A stretch of DNA of 64,000 nt from Elmis aenea (GCA_947652605.1 CANTFG010000264.1:1-64000), one strand, 5' to 3'. Counted from the stretch's first letter, positions 43,522 through 53,702 are shown. Notes: generated by a model not told the origin, from the sequence alone. Numbers and translations are program-made.

Positions 43522-44163
43522 GGCCAAGCTTGCTTAAAAGAAATTTTGAGGTAAAAAAAAAGTCCAATTAAAATTCATAGCACACTAGATTTTAGCGATT
43601 TTAATAATATTGGCAGAAGTAAAGTGCCCTTATTTTAACAGGTTATTTTTAATAAATAGAAAAAAGTTGTTAAGAATTTTAAAACATGACCTACTATGAT
43701 ATTTAACGTTCAATTTCCAATAATTATATTAATTGTAACTTGAACATTCAAAAAATTGAAGGGTTACTAAAATCTAGTGTCATATCACTTTTTATTAAAC
43801 TTGTTTTTTATCTTAAAATTAGTTTTAGGTCAGCAACAACTTTCTCAAGAATAAAATTTTCGGAGAAATCGATAATCAAAAATTGTTCCATTTGTTGCAT
43901 ACTTTTTGAATGTTACAATTACTAAAAAATAAAAATTCTAATTTATTATTAAATTTCGTTGCTAGTTTTAATTTGTAATTCTTAACAACTTTTTTGTACC
44001 TGTTAAAATGATGACTCTTTACTTCTGCGAATAATTCTAAAATCGCTAAAATCGAGTGTGCTATGAATTTTAATTGGACTCTATAATTGCCTAAAAAATC
44101 GATCATAAACTTTTTTACATTTGTTGCATACTTTTTAAATGACGCTGTATAATCAATTTATAG

Positions 44164-44202
44164 GTGCCTTGGCCGTAATTTTCGACGGTACTGGACGATG
44201 TG
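44164..44202 (+). other. Candidate 39-bp exon, conserved in both arms (left copy)
   Basis: Preceded by TTTATAG and followed by GTGAGT, good acceptor and donor signals. The 39 bp leave the reading frame unchanged, and one frame reads ALAVIFDGTGRC without a stop. The block is identical, base for base, to the mirrored copy at 59718-59756 and on into the donor site, although the flanking DNA differs clearly. It lies on the same strand as, and 4.5 kb upstream of, the protease-like exons. Whether it belongs to the same gene is unknown. Confidence 0.4.
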
Positions 44203-44278
44203 GTGAGTTTAAATATTAATACGTTATATTCTTGACTTTATTATTTATAAAGACCTTTAAACGTTAACACAGAATTTT

Positions 44279-44512
44279 AACCGAGCTCGGTGGCTGGTTG
44301 TGTTAACAACCTAACTTGTAATCGGGAGGTCGTGGGTTCGATTCCCAGGGCCGACTGTCATTGTAGAGGTTTCAGGTGGTTTCCTCTACAGTTAAGGCAA
44401 ATGCTGTGGCAGTACTTCCACCTATCCTTACCCATATTTGACTATCCACATCCCTAACCATTATCGTTGTACCTCTATAACTGAAGAGGGGGTCAACCCC
44501 CCTATCCTTCTT
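44279..44512 (+). mobile_element. tRNA-derived SINE
   Basis: The first 75 bp resemble a tRNA: a GGTGGCTGGTTG A-box-like segment, an anticodon-loop-like CTTGTAA, and a clear B box, GGTTCGATTCC (44335-44345), inside a T-arm-like stem. A body of about 160 bp with no tRNA likeness follows. The inverted-duplication copy lacks it, so it is an insertion. A functional tRNA gene is unlikely because the acceptor stem does not close and the D arm is irregular. Such elements are transcribed by RNA polymerase III and moved by a LINE partner. Confidence 0.75.
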
Positions 44513-45840
44513 CCCCATGACGTGGTACCCGGGTACTTTTTTTATATTCATTCGTAAAATATTCAGTATCCGGCTTTTGATATAATTCTGAGTCTTTGTG
44601 ACATCTTCAAACTAGTTAAGATAAACATATTATCGCAATTAACATTCAAATTTTTAAATACATTTGTAGAAAAAAAAATTTAAATTGATTATTGCAATTC
44701 TCTATGACGAGGTATCCGGGTACCACGTGCATAAATAGTTCTTTTTGAATAAGAAACACAGAAGATTTATTGGTACTTAGTATGATAAAACACTATTACT
44801 GCAAGGTACCTAAGTTTTATTTATAAAATTAAAAAAATCTTTTAAAAAGGAACATTGTATTACAAATCACTGCAAGGAATACATTTTATAATTGTTTTAG
44901 TATGTTCTGCACATATCGGTTTGTTCCAAAATGTTGTTTTCCAAAGTTCTTTAATGTCCTCATTAGAGTTATATACATACTCCTGTTGCTATCAATAAAG
45001 CTAAATATCCATCAAACTCTTCTTCTGTCAAATCTTTCCAAGTTTTCGGCGATTTATTAGGATTATCTACGTTCCATTTGTGGTAGACAAGATTGTCTTT
45101 TCGATTGGTCTCCCGAATTATTGCACATTACTGGAGTAAATATCCGTTGGAATGTATCTTTGATGAAAAGAGTTTTCGTAGCTGTTGCAGGGCCTGGTTT
45201 TTGGCGTAAAATATTTTGTTTAAGAGTTTGAGTTGTCATTTTAGAGGGCGTCGACTTCCATTGTGTACCGTCTTTACACAAAAATTCTGTTTCACTTTGT
45301 GCTTCCGCTTCTTGGTCACTATCTTCCTCTTTACTGCTTTCTTCTACTTCTATCTTATTTTGTTTGTCAGCGTAAACATCTTCAACATCTGAGTCTTCTT
45401 GTGAACCTGTGGCATTCAAGGGCAGCCATTCATCCTCTATGCATCACCTTCAAAAGGTTCTTCTGTATCACTGTCCTCTATAAATTTTTCCATATAAGCA
45501 ACTTGTTGTTCATAAGTCATTCTAAAAATTTTGGTTTAGTAAACGATTTTATATTATATATTACAATTCCTTAAATACAGTCAAAATACAATATATATAT
45601 ATATATATATAATAAATAATACATAATATTGATTTTAGGTTATTTTTGAAATTGTAAACTTACCTTTGAAATTCACTTTTGGAAACGTCCCTATGGGGCA
45701 CAGCCATATTTCACCACTTTGTTGAACTTAATTCACAGAAACTAACCTAAAAGTTATGTATACAGCATAATAAAATGACATATTCGCAGTTTCTTAGTCA
45801 TTTGTACCCAGGTACCTCGTCATAGAGCAACGTACAAAAA
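44513..45840 (-). mobile_element. Internally deleted piggyBac element
   Basis: Sub-terminal palindromes of the GGTACCCGGGTAC type lie at 44525 and, diverged, near 44709 and 45808 (inverted), next to ATGACG(T/A)GG words, matching the layout of the 34805-37728 element. A TTAA duplication is not visible, so the outer limits are uncertain. An (AT)n microsatellite lies at 45590-45611. Confidence 0.65.
44860..45707 (-). pseudogene. piggyBac transposase, catalytic core deleted
   Basis: Minus strand. Exon 1 starts with ATG at 45707 (MAVPHRDVSKSEFQ) and ends at a GT donor (45663-45662). Exon 2 starts after AG at 45521 and joins in frame to MTYEQQVAYMEKFIEDSD. After a frame change near 45460 the acidic leader and the DGTQW motif follow (45063-45419). 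Then, in shifted frames, come WKDLTEEEFDGYLALLIATG and a piece ending KPICAEHTKT with two more Cys, which looks like the end of the Cys-rich domain. The catalytic DDD region between them is gone. The first-exon/intron layout equals that of the 34.8-37.7 kb copy, so the two belong to related families. Confidence 0.8.
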
Positions 45841-46471
45841 TCTAACCGTGGGGAAGAAGGCTATAGCAGTCTGCCACGCGAGCGGAACACACACGTGAAC
45901 CACACACACAGAAATTAAAATATTAGTCTAACTCTAAATATTTATTAATGTAACTTAAGTTTTCTGGATTCGGACGCTAAAGCTGTTCAGTTGTCCAGTC
46001 TTAAGACATTGAGAATAGAATTGTGTTTACCATTAAACCAAACTTTCTAGATATTTTCAAAGCCTACTGGATAAATGCTAATAAATAAGTCGTAAAATAT
46101 TAATATTTTTTTAATATCCTGTTTCTGTCGATATTTTAAAATATAACTTAAACAATTCAAAAATGATTAAAGTATGTAAAAAGGTCTTTTAACTTTTTAA
46201 AAGAAAATTTGATTTATAATCTTTATCATACAAAATTTGTAGGATGTTAATGTTAATATCTTCAACCGATGTTACCAGTAATTTTGACCGCTCTGTATAA
46301 ATTAAATCCTATGTTTATGTGGTCAGAAGTTGTATTAAAAGAAAATAAAATTTTGGACACCCCGTAAGTAATGTATCGATTGCAAAAATTGCAGGATGAA
46401 CTCCAAGGCTTCTTATTTGCAAATTCGTAACTCATTACCTGCCAATTTTTCCCCCTTTTTTGATATTTACG
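45841..46471. other. Left-arm unique sequence
   Basis: 45920-46300 pairs with the right arm and includes the unoccupied site (ACTTTCTAGATATTTTC near 46046) of the hAT element that fills the right arm. No gene recognised. Confidence 0.7.
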
Positions 46472-46808
46472 CAGGAATGGGGAGTCGGCAGAAAAATAAT
46501 CGACTCCCGACTCCCGACTCCCGAGTTGGTATTTGTAAAATTCGACTCCCGACTCTGACTCCGACTCCCGACTCCGACTCCGACTCCCGACTCCGACTCC
46601 CGATGGTAAACAAAGTTTAATATTTTAATTTTCTATTGAATACATAATGAAGAAAATGTAAAAAATCAGTTTTTTATAAAAATGTATGGCGAAAGTAAAA
46701 AGAGTCGGGAGTCGATAGTTTCTTACCGACTCCGACTCCGACTCCCTCAAAAAAGCTTCGACTCCTCGACTCCCGACTCCTGACTTCGACTCCGACTCCC
46801 CATCCCTG
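46472..46808. mobile_element. MITE with CAGG(A/G)ATGGGGAGTCGG ends and GACTCC repeats
   Basis: Inverted ends CAGGAATGGGGAGTCGG and its complement ending CCCCATCCCTG. The interior is dominated by GACTCC/GACTCCC repeats on both sides of an AT-rich centre. Ends beginning CAGGGATGGGG recall hAT elements, but no clear 8-bp duplication is visible because another element abuts on the right. Confidence 0.7.
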
Positions 46809-46812
46809 TATA

Positions 46813-47734
46813 CAGGGTGCCCATTTTTCTAACCTGTTGTATGGGTAACTCCATTAATATTAGAGATACAGAAACGTTTAAATTAGCAAATTTGTGCAGA
46901 ATTTTAAGGGAAATCTGATGCCATTTTCAAATTTGACCTACGTTATCAACTTTTTGAAATATTTTGAAAAAACTGAAAAATGTCGATTTTTTTAAACTTG
47001 AATAATTCCGTAATTATATGAGTTAGAACCAAAATAAAAATTGGCTCTTATAGATGTTTTTACGTAGATTTTAAATATGTTAACGGAATTTTCATAGCAC
47101 TCTCGATTTCCGAGTTATAGCACAAACTTGCATTTTTTTAAATGGAAGTCATAGTTGGCTATGGTCTTATTAAAAAGGCTAGTTTTTCTCGTTTCAATGA
47201 TATAAGGGTTGTTATGCTTTACTTTTGTAGTTTTTCTTTAAATAAGCAAAAATCATTTTACATGTTCACTGCCTACTAATAGATGGGAGTTATCCTGTGT
47301 TGATGTTTTTTTTTTTTTCGATGTGACATTTAAGAGTTGTCTCTTATCGTTAGTGTAGCAGTTATTAGCCAGTTAATAAGACCATAGCCAACTATGACTT
47401 CCATTTAAAAAAATGCAAGTTTGTGCTATAACTCGAAATTCGAGAGTGCTATGAAAATTTCGTTAACATATTTAAAATCTACGTAAAAACATCTATAAGA
47501 GCCAATTTTTATTTTGGTTCTAACTCATATGGTTACGGAATTATTCAAGTTTGAAAAAATCGACATTTTTCAGTTTTTTCAAAATATTTCAAAAAATTGA
47601 TGACGTAGGTCAAATTTGAAAACGGCATCAGATTTCCCTTAAAATTCTGCACAAATTTGCTAATTTTGAACGTTTCTGTATCTCTAATATTAACGGAGTT
47701 ACCCATACAACAGGTTAGAAAAATGGGCACCCTG
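46813..47734. mobile_element. Foldback element, CAGGGTGCCCATTTTTC family
   Basis: Inverted ends CAGGGTGCCCATTTTTCTAA at 46813 and its complement ending at 47734. The arms pair over nearly 450 bp each (GGTAACTCC with GGAGTTACC; GGCTATGGTC with GACCATAGCC). TATA precedes it. Non-coding. A diverged one-armed relative is at 49046-50225. Confidence 0.8.
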
Positions 47735-47904
47735 TTTACGTCTTCTTTTTTATTGAAAAATAGCATTGATACATAATTTTAACAAAATAAATTCCACCAG
47801 ATTTTTATAAAAAGTGGTGTGTAAAATAAAAGATTATTTAAGTGTAAAATTTATTTATGTTAATCTGTCATACAGTCTATACGTAATCCAACATTACTCT
47901 CCGA
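47735..47904. other. No gene recognised
   Basis: Short AT-rich interval between the foldback and the next transposase fragment. Confidence 0.4.
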
Positions 47905-48260
47905 ACGTTATTTTCTTGCATTTTTGTTGGAAACGCTAATTTTTGTTTGTTTGATATAAATTGTTCTTTCTCTGTTCTGTCCATTAGGATCACTTCTTAT
48001 ATTTTCCGAGACACGATTATACGATAGCAAATATGTTATTGCAATACTCCTTCTAAATTCAAGCAGGGGCATGGTTGCGTCAACAAAAATGCATAAGTGT
48101 TTACCACTGTTAAGTCAATAACGTTAGTAAAAATTGGAAAATACCATTTTTCCCACAAACTTTTATCCTATATTTATTTATGGACTAATCTATCATAGTT
48201 TATCTGCACCGCCAATTTGTTTATTATAGCGATTTATACCACGAAGTGCTGGAATTTTAT
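47905..48260 (-). pseudogene. C-terminal fragment of a second type of piggyBac-family transposase
   Basis: On the minus strand, three frames in order give RGINRYNKQIGGADKL, then WEKWYFPIFTNVIDLTVVNT, then PLLEFRRSIAITYLLSYNR. These are the YNK-x-GG-x-D, transmembrane-like W-rich and LEFRR segments of PGBD-like transposases, a branch unlike the two piggyBac copies described elsewhere in this window. At least two frame changes and a TGA are present. The N-terminal two thirds are missing. It lies only in the left arm. Confidence 0.7.
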
Positions 48261-48269
48261 TTGTATTTT

Positions 48270-48600
48270 TTTCGGTTTTTGACCAATTACTTAAATTTTT
48301 TAATAGTAGTGTACCCAGTTTTCATTTCTTTCTGTCGTAACATATGTCCTTCTACTAAATCTCTGTTTCTCATTGCCTCTCCAGCTCCTTGGTCGTCCTC
48401 TCTTCCTCTTTTCGAAATCCATTTTTCTTTCGTCCATCCTTTAAGTGTGTCCAAACTCCAAACCATGTTAGCTGTCTTGTTTCTACGACGTCTGCTATAG
48501 TTATATATATTCGTGTTTTCTCTTATGGTCTCATTCCCAACTTGGTTAAATCTTGGTTTTGGCAGCTTCTCCCTTAAGCAGTTCATTTCAGTAGCTAACA
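48270..48600 (-). pseudogene. 3' end of a non-LTR reverse transcriptase (left copy)
   Basis: Minus strand. In one frame it reads TRQLTWFG, the conserved C-terminal segment of RTE-like polymerases, followed by a frame change. The mirrored copy at 52445-52715 is less damaged. It lies immediately upstream of, and opposite to, the protease-like exons in both arms, so it was already there before the duplication. Confidence 0.65.
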
Positions 48601-48650
48601 ATTTTCTCTTATTTTAAAAATTTAAATACCTCACTTCTGAAGAATGCACC

Positions 48651-48776
48651 ATGTATAATGATTTATTGGTTTTAATAGTTTGCGAGGAGGTGAAAACCCC
48701 ACCTAAACATGAAGATGTACAACTTGTTGTAAAGCCCACTTTTCTTGAAATTTGGAACAATCTTCCGAAATACACG
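48651..48776 (+). pseudogene. Serine-protease-like gene, exon A (left copy)
   Basis: Open frame from ATG 48651: MYNDLLVLIVCEEV, then TPPKHEDVQLVV, then FLEIWNNLPKYT, ending at a GT donor (48777). An AG at 48677-48678 could instead be a splice acceptor in the same frame, so the exon start is ambiguous. The segment resembles the linker and first strand before the protease core (W-x-x-x-L followed by a short strand). It joins in phase 0 to exon B after an 81-bp intron. The mirrored copy has 12 bp fewer but keeps the frame, the ATG and the splice signals. Whether it is a living gene is unclear because the remaining exons are not found. Confidence 0.5.
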
Positions 48777-48857
48777 GTGAGAATCTAAAGTGTTAAAAAT
48801 TGATTTAAATTTCTGATTATCTATTTTCAATGGTTGTATTTATATGCGTTTTTTAAG

Positions 48858-48946
48858 TGTACGGTATTTTATAAAAAAGAAGGCATTGCATCTGGAATTA
48901 TATTGACAGAAAGACATGTTTTAACAACCTGTAAAACAGTTATCAA
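48858..48946 (+). pseudogene. Serine-protease-like gene, exon B (left copy)
   Basis: 89 bp between AG (48856-48857) and GT (48947), reading CTVFYKKEGIASGIILTERH, then VLTTCKTVI. This matches the S1 (chymotrypsin-fold) segment that normally reads GG-[ST]-LI, then VLTAAHC. Here TAAHC is replaced by TTCKT, so the catalytic His is absent, as in non-catalytic serine protease homologues. The two arm copies are identical from the GCATCTGG codons nearly to the donor site, while the intron has diverged. No later exon (catalytic Asp or GDSGG) is visible before the centre, so the gene is either incomplete or its other exons lie elsewhere. Confidence 0.6.
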
Positions 48947-48975
48947 GTGAGTATAATTTTTGTTCCGATTTATTT

Positions 48976-50290
48976 TGTTTTGTGATAAGAGACGTTTGCC
49001 GAGAAAATGTTATCGATTATTAGTTTTTTAATTATTTAATTGTATACAGGGTGTCAATAATATACATGTGTTGTATAGGTAATTTTGGTATTATAAGAGT
49101 TACTTATTTGGTTAAATAAGCAAAATTAGGGAAATTTTAAGACAAATTGATTGTCATTTTGATATTTGACCTACTTTTTTAATTGCTTTAACCCTCCATT
49201 GCCCGCGCTATGAGGGATTTCCTAACTTTTTTTTAAATTGCAGCAACCGCCTAAGTGCAGTTGTGATCTTGAGCATCTACGAATGTAATCTATGCTATTT
49301 TCCGAAGTGGTAATGGGATGGATATATCAGAAAGTTAAATAAAGTTTTTAAGGTACCCCTGAAATTTTTCTAGCCGTGTTGTTGTGGGGTGAGGGAATTC
49401 CTCATAGCGTGGGCAACGACGCGACAGTAACGTTACGTTTGAGTGTAGTATAACGACGGCTTAATCTGCAAACAAGCCAGCTCCAATTTTTGTTCTTTAA
49501 CACGCTGTCTATAATTATGTAAGAGCAACAACTAAATTACATACACACTCAAAACATCGCATACAAAAACATGCTAACTTCATGCATAATATGCATATTA
49601 ACGCGCAATTAAAAACATTTGCCAGCTCCACCTACACCGTATTAGGTCGAGCTGCAAAGATTTTTCTTTTGGCGACATTTGTAAATGCCTCTTTTTTTCA
49701 TATGTGTGAAGCACACGAAAAAAATATGTACTGGCTGTTGGAACAATGAAGACCTCAATTAGCCATTAGCAACTTTAACAGTAAATTTTTTTGGTTTTTA
49801 ATTTTTAAATTTTTAAATAATTGAATGTTCCTTTTTTGTGTTTAATTTGTAATTAAATATATTTAAACAATATTAAACGACTTTTAATAAATAATAGTAT
49901 CTCCTACTAGACATAGGGCGAGGGCCGCGCTCACACGAGGGCAACGGCGTTAGAAATGGCCACGCGGGTAATGGAGGGTTAAATATTTAGAAAAAACTAA
50001 AAACACGATATTTTCAGTGGTAAATAAATAGCCACCTATGTTAAAATCAAAATGTGAAATGACAGGTAGATATTTTTAGGTAAAATAAGTAAAAAATATC
50101 TAAAAAATCACAGCACACTCGATTTTTGAGATATAAATCAATCTAGCTTTTTTTTAAATGGCAACCGTAGTTGGTTATGGTTTTATTAAATCAAGGATTT
50201 TTTTCTCGTTTCATTGATGTATGGGTTAAGTTTAAATTTATATAAGATATATATATATATATATATATATTTTAAATAATAGGTATTGGG
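48976..50290. repeat. One-armed relative of the CAGGGTGCCCATT foldback, split by a MITE
   Basis: Starts CAGGGTGTCAATAATATACA at about 49047 and runs on after the MITE (49983-50225) with TTAAATGGCAACCGTAGTTGG and GGTTTTATTAAATCAAGG, equivalent to 47140-47210. The closing arm is missing. An (AT)n microsatellite lies at 50247-50270. Confidence 0.65.
49192..49978. mobile_element. 787-bp piggyBac-like MITE
   Basis: Inverted ends CCCTCCATTGCCCGCG and CGCGGGTAATGGAGGG, flanked by TTAA at 49188-49191 and 49979-49982. A second internal inverted pair (CGCTATGAGGGATTTCC and GGAATTCCTCATAGCG) lies near 49205 and 49395. Non-coding. Confidence 0.9.
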
Positions 50291-51272
50291 TTTGTAAGGT
50301 TTAATTGAAATACTAGCTTATTAGCATGTTATCACAACGTTTCGATGCTATGGTATGGCATCTTTTTCAAGTGATTCTTTATTTAAGTTCCAAAGTTACA
50401 AATAGTTTTTTGAAATATTAATATAAATTTACATATAATATTGTGTTATTTGTTTTTTACCTGTATATGTAAGCCTTTGCACAAGTACAAAGTTGAAATT
50501 TTGAGGTTTTTGTAATTTGATATATGTTGTTATATTAGATTAAAAAGATTAAAAAGGATTAAAAGACGATCACAAATTAACATATTAAAAACATGGTCCA
50601 GCTGAGACCGGATGTATTGTGTGTGGTTTTTAAAAATTTCTCTGTGTAGAGGTCGCTAATGACATGACAATAATTATTTGTACAGGGTTGGATTTGTTAA
50701 ATTTTAAATTTGGTTTGGTTTGATTAAGTTATTATATATAGAGCTTAGTTTTTGGATATCTGTTTTATCATTAATACTATGTGTGTGTTGTTGAATTTCG
50801 ATCATTTCTATGATTTGTCTTGGTTTTTCTTTAGTTTCTTTTTGTAAAATTACTGTTTGGTCAAAATCAAATGTGTGTGTTAAGGTTTTCATATGTTTAT
50901 TTTAGGCTGTACTGCAATTTTTAGTGTATTTATGTACTTGAATTCTTTTTTCCAAATATTGTTCAGTTTGTCCAATATATATATCTTCACAGTTTTTACA
51001 TGTTATTTTGTATATAATATGTGTTTGTTTTTTATCTTCTATTGGGTCTTTCAGTTTAGTAAATAATTGTCTCAAATTGTTTGAATTTTTATGTGCTATT
51101 TTTAAGTTATATGGCTTTACTATGTTATTTAATTTTTCCGAAAGGGTGGCAATGTATGGTAATGGAACAAAATGATCTGTTTCCGGTTTTTGTTTGTTGT
51201 CATTATTATTATTGCAGTTGTTGTAAAAATTGTTTGTTTGTTGTTTGATAATATTGTGTGTTAATTTTGTTG
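50291..51272 (-). pseudogene. Penelope-like element, GIY-YIG endonuclease end
   Basis: Minus strand, entering from the assembly gap. In order it reads FVPLPYIATLSEKLN, KPYNLKIAHKNSNNLRQLF, then the endonuclease THIIYKITCKNCEDIYIGQT (Cys pair and the Y-I-G motif) and LEKRIQVHK; after one stop near 50905, MKTLTHTFDFDQTVILQKE continues the C-terminal domain to a stop at 50704. This is the standard end of Penelope-like retroelements, whose polymerase is fused to a GIY-YIG nuclease. The non-coding tail to about 50291 contains CATCGAAACGTTGTGAT, a typical Penelope 3' word. The polymerase part is hidden by or lost in the gap. Confidence 0.88.
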
Positions 51273-51472
51273 NNNNNNNNNNNNNNNNNNNNNNNNNNNN
51301 NNNNNNNNNNNNNNNNNNNNNNNNNNNNNNNNNNNNNNNNNNNNNNNNNNNNNNNNNNNNNNNNNNNNNNNNNNNNNNNNNNNNNNNNNNNNNNNNNNNN
51401 NNNNNNNNNNNNNNNNNNNNNNNNNNNNNNNNNNNNNNNNNNNNNNNNNNNNNNNNNNNNNNNNNNNNNNNN
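51273..51472. other. Assembly gap of 200 N
   Basis: Exactly 200 N, probably a placeholder length. It lies close to the centre of the large inverted duplication, a place that is hard to assemble. Open frames drawn through it are meaningless. Confidence 0.99.
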
Positions 51473-52128
51473 TTTTAAATGGTACTATAGTGGTACAAGC
51501 GGTTATTTTAATGAAGCATCTTCTAACGAATCCATCTATTCCAATAACTTGTATTTTTTTTTAGAGTCAAAAACTTAAAATTATTGTAAAGATTTGTTAA
51601 TAGATCCTGTTAATCGCGAGGTTAATCGCAGTAGACTGTGCTACGGAAGATCGCTGTGGAAACATACACATGCTTGTTTACGTTTTTGTGTGTCATTGCG
51701 GTGGTAAAAAAATGATTACAGTCATTAAATTAAAACTTAGTAAAAAAATTTGGTACATAAATTATTTGAGATTATAAAAATTAATCAAAATAGTGCAGGT
51801 GTATCCAAAAATGTAAAAATATACAGGAGGTTCCATTTAAAATAACAAAGTTGGGGTCATTTCCGGCGAAACCAGAAGTGAAATATTTGTGCCCATGTGC
51901 TTAAAAAACGAGTTTTTTTTTTTGCACATATATGTCTAAAATTTCATTCATCTAAAATCAATATAAAGAAAAAGAAGGGGATGTATTACACTTTGTTTAT
52001 ACACCCGGTATAATTATTTAAAAAAAAAAAAAAAAAAACTATCAATCGACAGCATTTCTCTCGGAGAACGCCTGTGCATATAGTTGTTACCACAAAATAA
52101 AATAAATCAGAACAAACATTATACTTAC
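51473..52128. other. Unassigned sequence near the duplication centre
   Basis: No gene. ATACAGGAGGTTCCATTTAA near 51822 is a diverged CAGGGTG-type repeat also seen near 43308. A poly-A tract lies at about 52020-52038. Confidence 0.5.
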
Positions 52129-52217
52129 GTGATAACTGTTTTACAGGTTGTTAAAACATGTCTTTCTGTCAATATAATTCCAGATGCAACGGCTTTTTGA
52201 TTATGAAGTACCGAACA
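52129..52217 (-). pseudogene. Serine-protease-like gene, exon B (right copy)
   Basis: Mirrored copy of 48858-48946, same 89-bp length, between AG (52219-52218) and GT (donor GTAAGT). It reads CSVLHNQKAVASGIILTERH, then VLTTCKTVI, again with no catalytic His. Amino-acid changes relative to the left copy are confined to the first ten residues. Confidence 0.6.
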
Positions 52218-52302
52218 CTAAAAGAAAAACGCAAACAAATACAAACATTAAAAAACAGCCAATCTAGGTTTAAAACGATTTTTTAACACTTAAGATACTT
52301 AC

Positions 52303-52416
52303 GGTGTATCTCGGAATATTATCCCAAAATTCAAGAAGAGTGGGCTCTGTAACAAGGTAATCGTGTGAGGTGTACACCTCCTCGCAAGCTGTTAAAACCA
52401 ATAAATCATTAGACAT
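52303..52416 (-). pseudogene. Serine-protease-like gene, exon A (right copy)
   Basis: Open frame from ATG (52416, minus): MSNDLLVLTACEEVYTSHDY, then LVTEPTLLEFWDNIPRYT, ending at GT with donor GTAAGTAT. It keeps the frame of exon B and the ATG of the left copy. The two copies differ by a 12-bp length change and many substitutions but no stop or frameshift, as expected if both were under coding constraint for some time. An AG at 52390-52389 could be an acceptor instead of the ATG being the start. Confidence 0.5.
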
Positions 52417-52444
52417 GGATTATTATTCAGAAGTATGGTATTTA

Positions 52445-52715
52445 TATTTTTAAAATAACAGAAAATCGTTAGCTGCTGAAATGGAACGTTTAAGGAGAAG
52501 CTGAGGAAAATCAAGATTGGACCGAGTTAGGAATGAGCTCATATTAAAAAATATAAATATCCATATAAATATAGCAGATGTCGTAAAAACGAGACAGCTA
52601 ACATGATTTGGACACACTAAAAGGATGGACGAAAGAAGGTGGCCTAGAAAAATTTTAAAATGGATTCCGACCAAGAAGAGGAAGAGAGGACGACCAAGAA
52701 GGAATTGAAGATATA
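52445..52715 (+). pseudogene. 3' end of a non-LTR reverse transcriptase (right copy)
   Basis: Plus strand; reads KTRQLTWFGHTKRMDERRW, then PRKILKWIPTKKRKRGRP, the typical end of RTE-like polymerases (R-L-x-W-x-G-H-x-x-R-M). It is the mirrored partner of 48270-48600. Confidence 0.75.
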
Positions 52716-53702
52716 CAGGGTGTTCCAAATTCGAGTAAATTCATGGGGATCTCGCTTATCTTAAGAGCTACGAGGTTGGTTAAATTAGGGCAAAGTTGCG
52801 AAATTAGATGCTCAACAAATATCTGCAAACAAAATTTTCATAGCTGTCTTAGTCAAAAGTTATTCAAGAAAAACTGCAAAAATTGATTTTCGTTTTTTGC
52901 CCTATTTCCTACATTTTTTAAGATATCGACAATTTGGAAACACTTCTCCATGGCAACTTCTTACGCTTTATATTTTGAGATAACATAAAATGTTCAACAG
53001 CGTTTCGTCTCTTCAGAAACATCATCAACTTCATTTTTTTTAAATACCGCGAAAAAATTTTAATCTTATAGTCGGATAGCATTTTGTCTTCTGATTTTAA
53101 TAATATATGACACTTAATATCTAAAATTGCATTTTACCACAAAAATTGAAGAAAAATTAATTTTACCCAATTTTTTAATCAAATGATCTTACACAAAAAA
53201 AAAATATATTTGTTGTTCTGTTAAAACTGTCACTTTGACATTAACATGATCGTGATTAATCGTATAATTTGCTATCAACTGGAAATTCTTTGATATGACC
53301 TGTTTTTCTTTGTTTGTGATAAGCATTTTACTAAATATGACAATCAACAGTTTTTAAGGAATGGCAAAATGTCATAATATACACAAAATTTTGTTTTCTC
53401 ATGACATGCTTTTTAATTTTCAACAGCTGTCAAAATTACTGGTAACAGCGGTTGAAGATAATAACCGACGGTTCTAGGGTTAAATAAAACAGTCTATCCT
53501 AGATATTTTGTGTCTTATAGATTCTAAACCAAATTCTCTTTTAAACATGGATAAGATCATTTTTACATAAAATTAATTATTTTTGAATTGTGTAGGTATG
53601 TTATATTTTTAAATATCGAGAGAAACAGGATATTCAAAAAATATTAATATTGTACGACTTATTTAGTAGAATTTATCTAGTAGGCTTTGAAAATATCTAG
53701 AT
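52716..53702. repeat. One-armed CAGGGTGTTCCAAATTCG repeat and right-arm sequence
   Basis: A CAGGGTGTTCC motif at 52717 opens a non-coding repeat without a visible closing arm. The stretch 53400-53700 is arm sequence matching 46010-46300. No gene. Confidence 0.6.

Larger units (their letters stand above)
37890..48975. repeat. Left arm of the large inverted duplication
   Basis: Collinear in reverse complement with about 52115-64000. Anchors: 37960-38060 with 63830-63960; 39820-40100 with 62830-63130; 44164-44215 with 59705-59756; 45920-46180 with 53560-53700 plus 55860-56340; 46230-46300 with 53400-53470; 48300-48946 with 52129-52705. Between anchors each arm has its own insertions. Divergence is visible throughout, so this is old and not a recent assembly duplicate. 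Confidence 0.82.

Noticed and set aside
44281..44355. A functional tRNA-Thr gene
   Set aside because: The acceptor stem does not close and a SINE body follows; the mirrored arm shows it is an insertion.
51230..51578. Open frames across 51273-51472
   Set aside because: They run through N bases and have no meaning.
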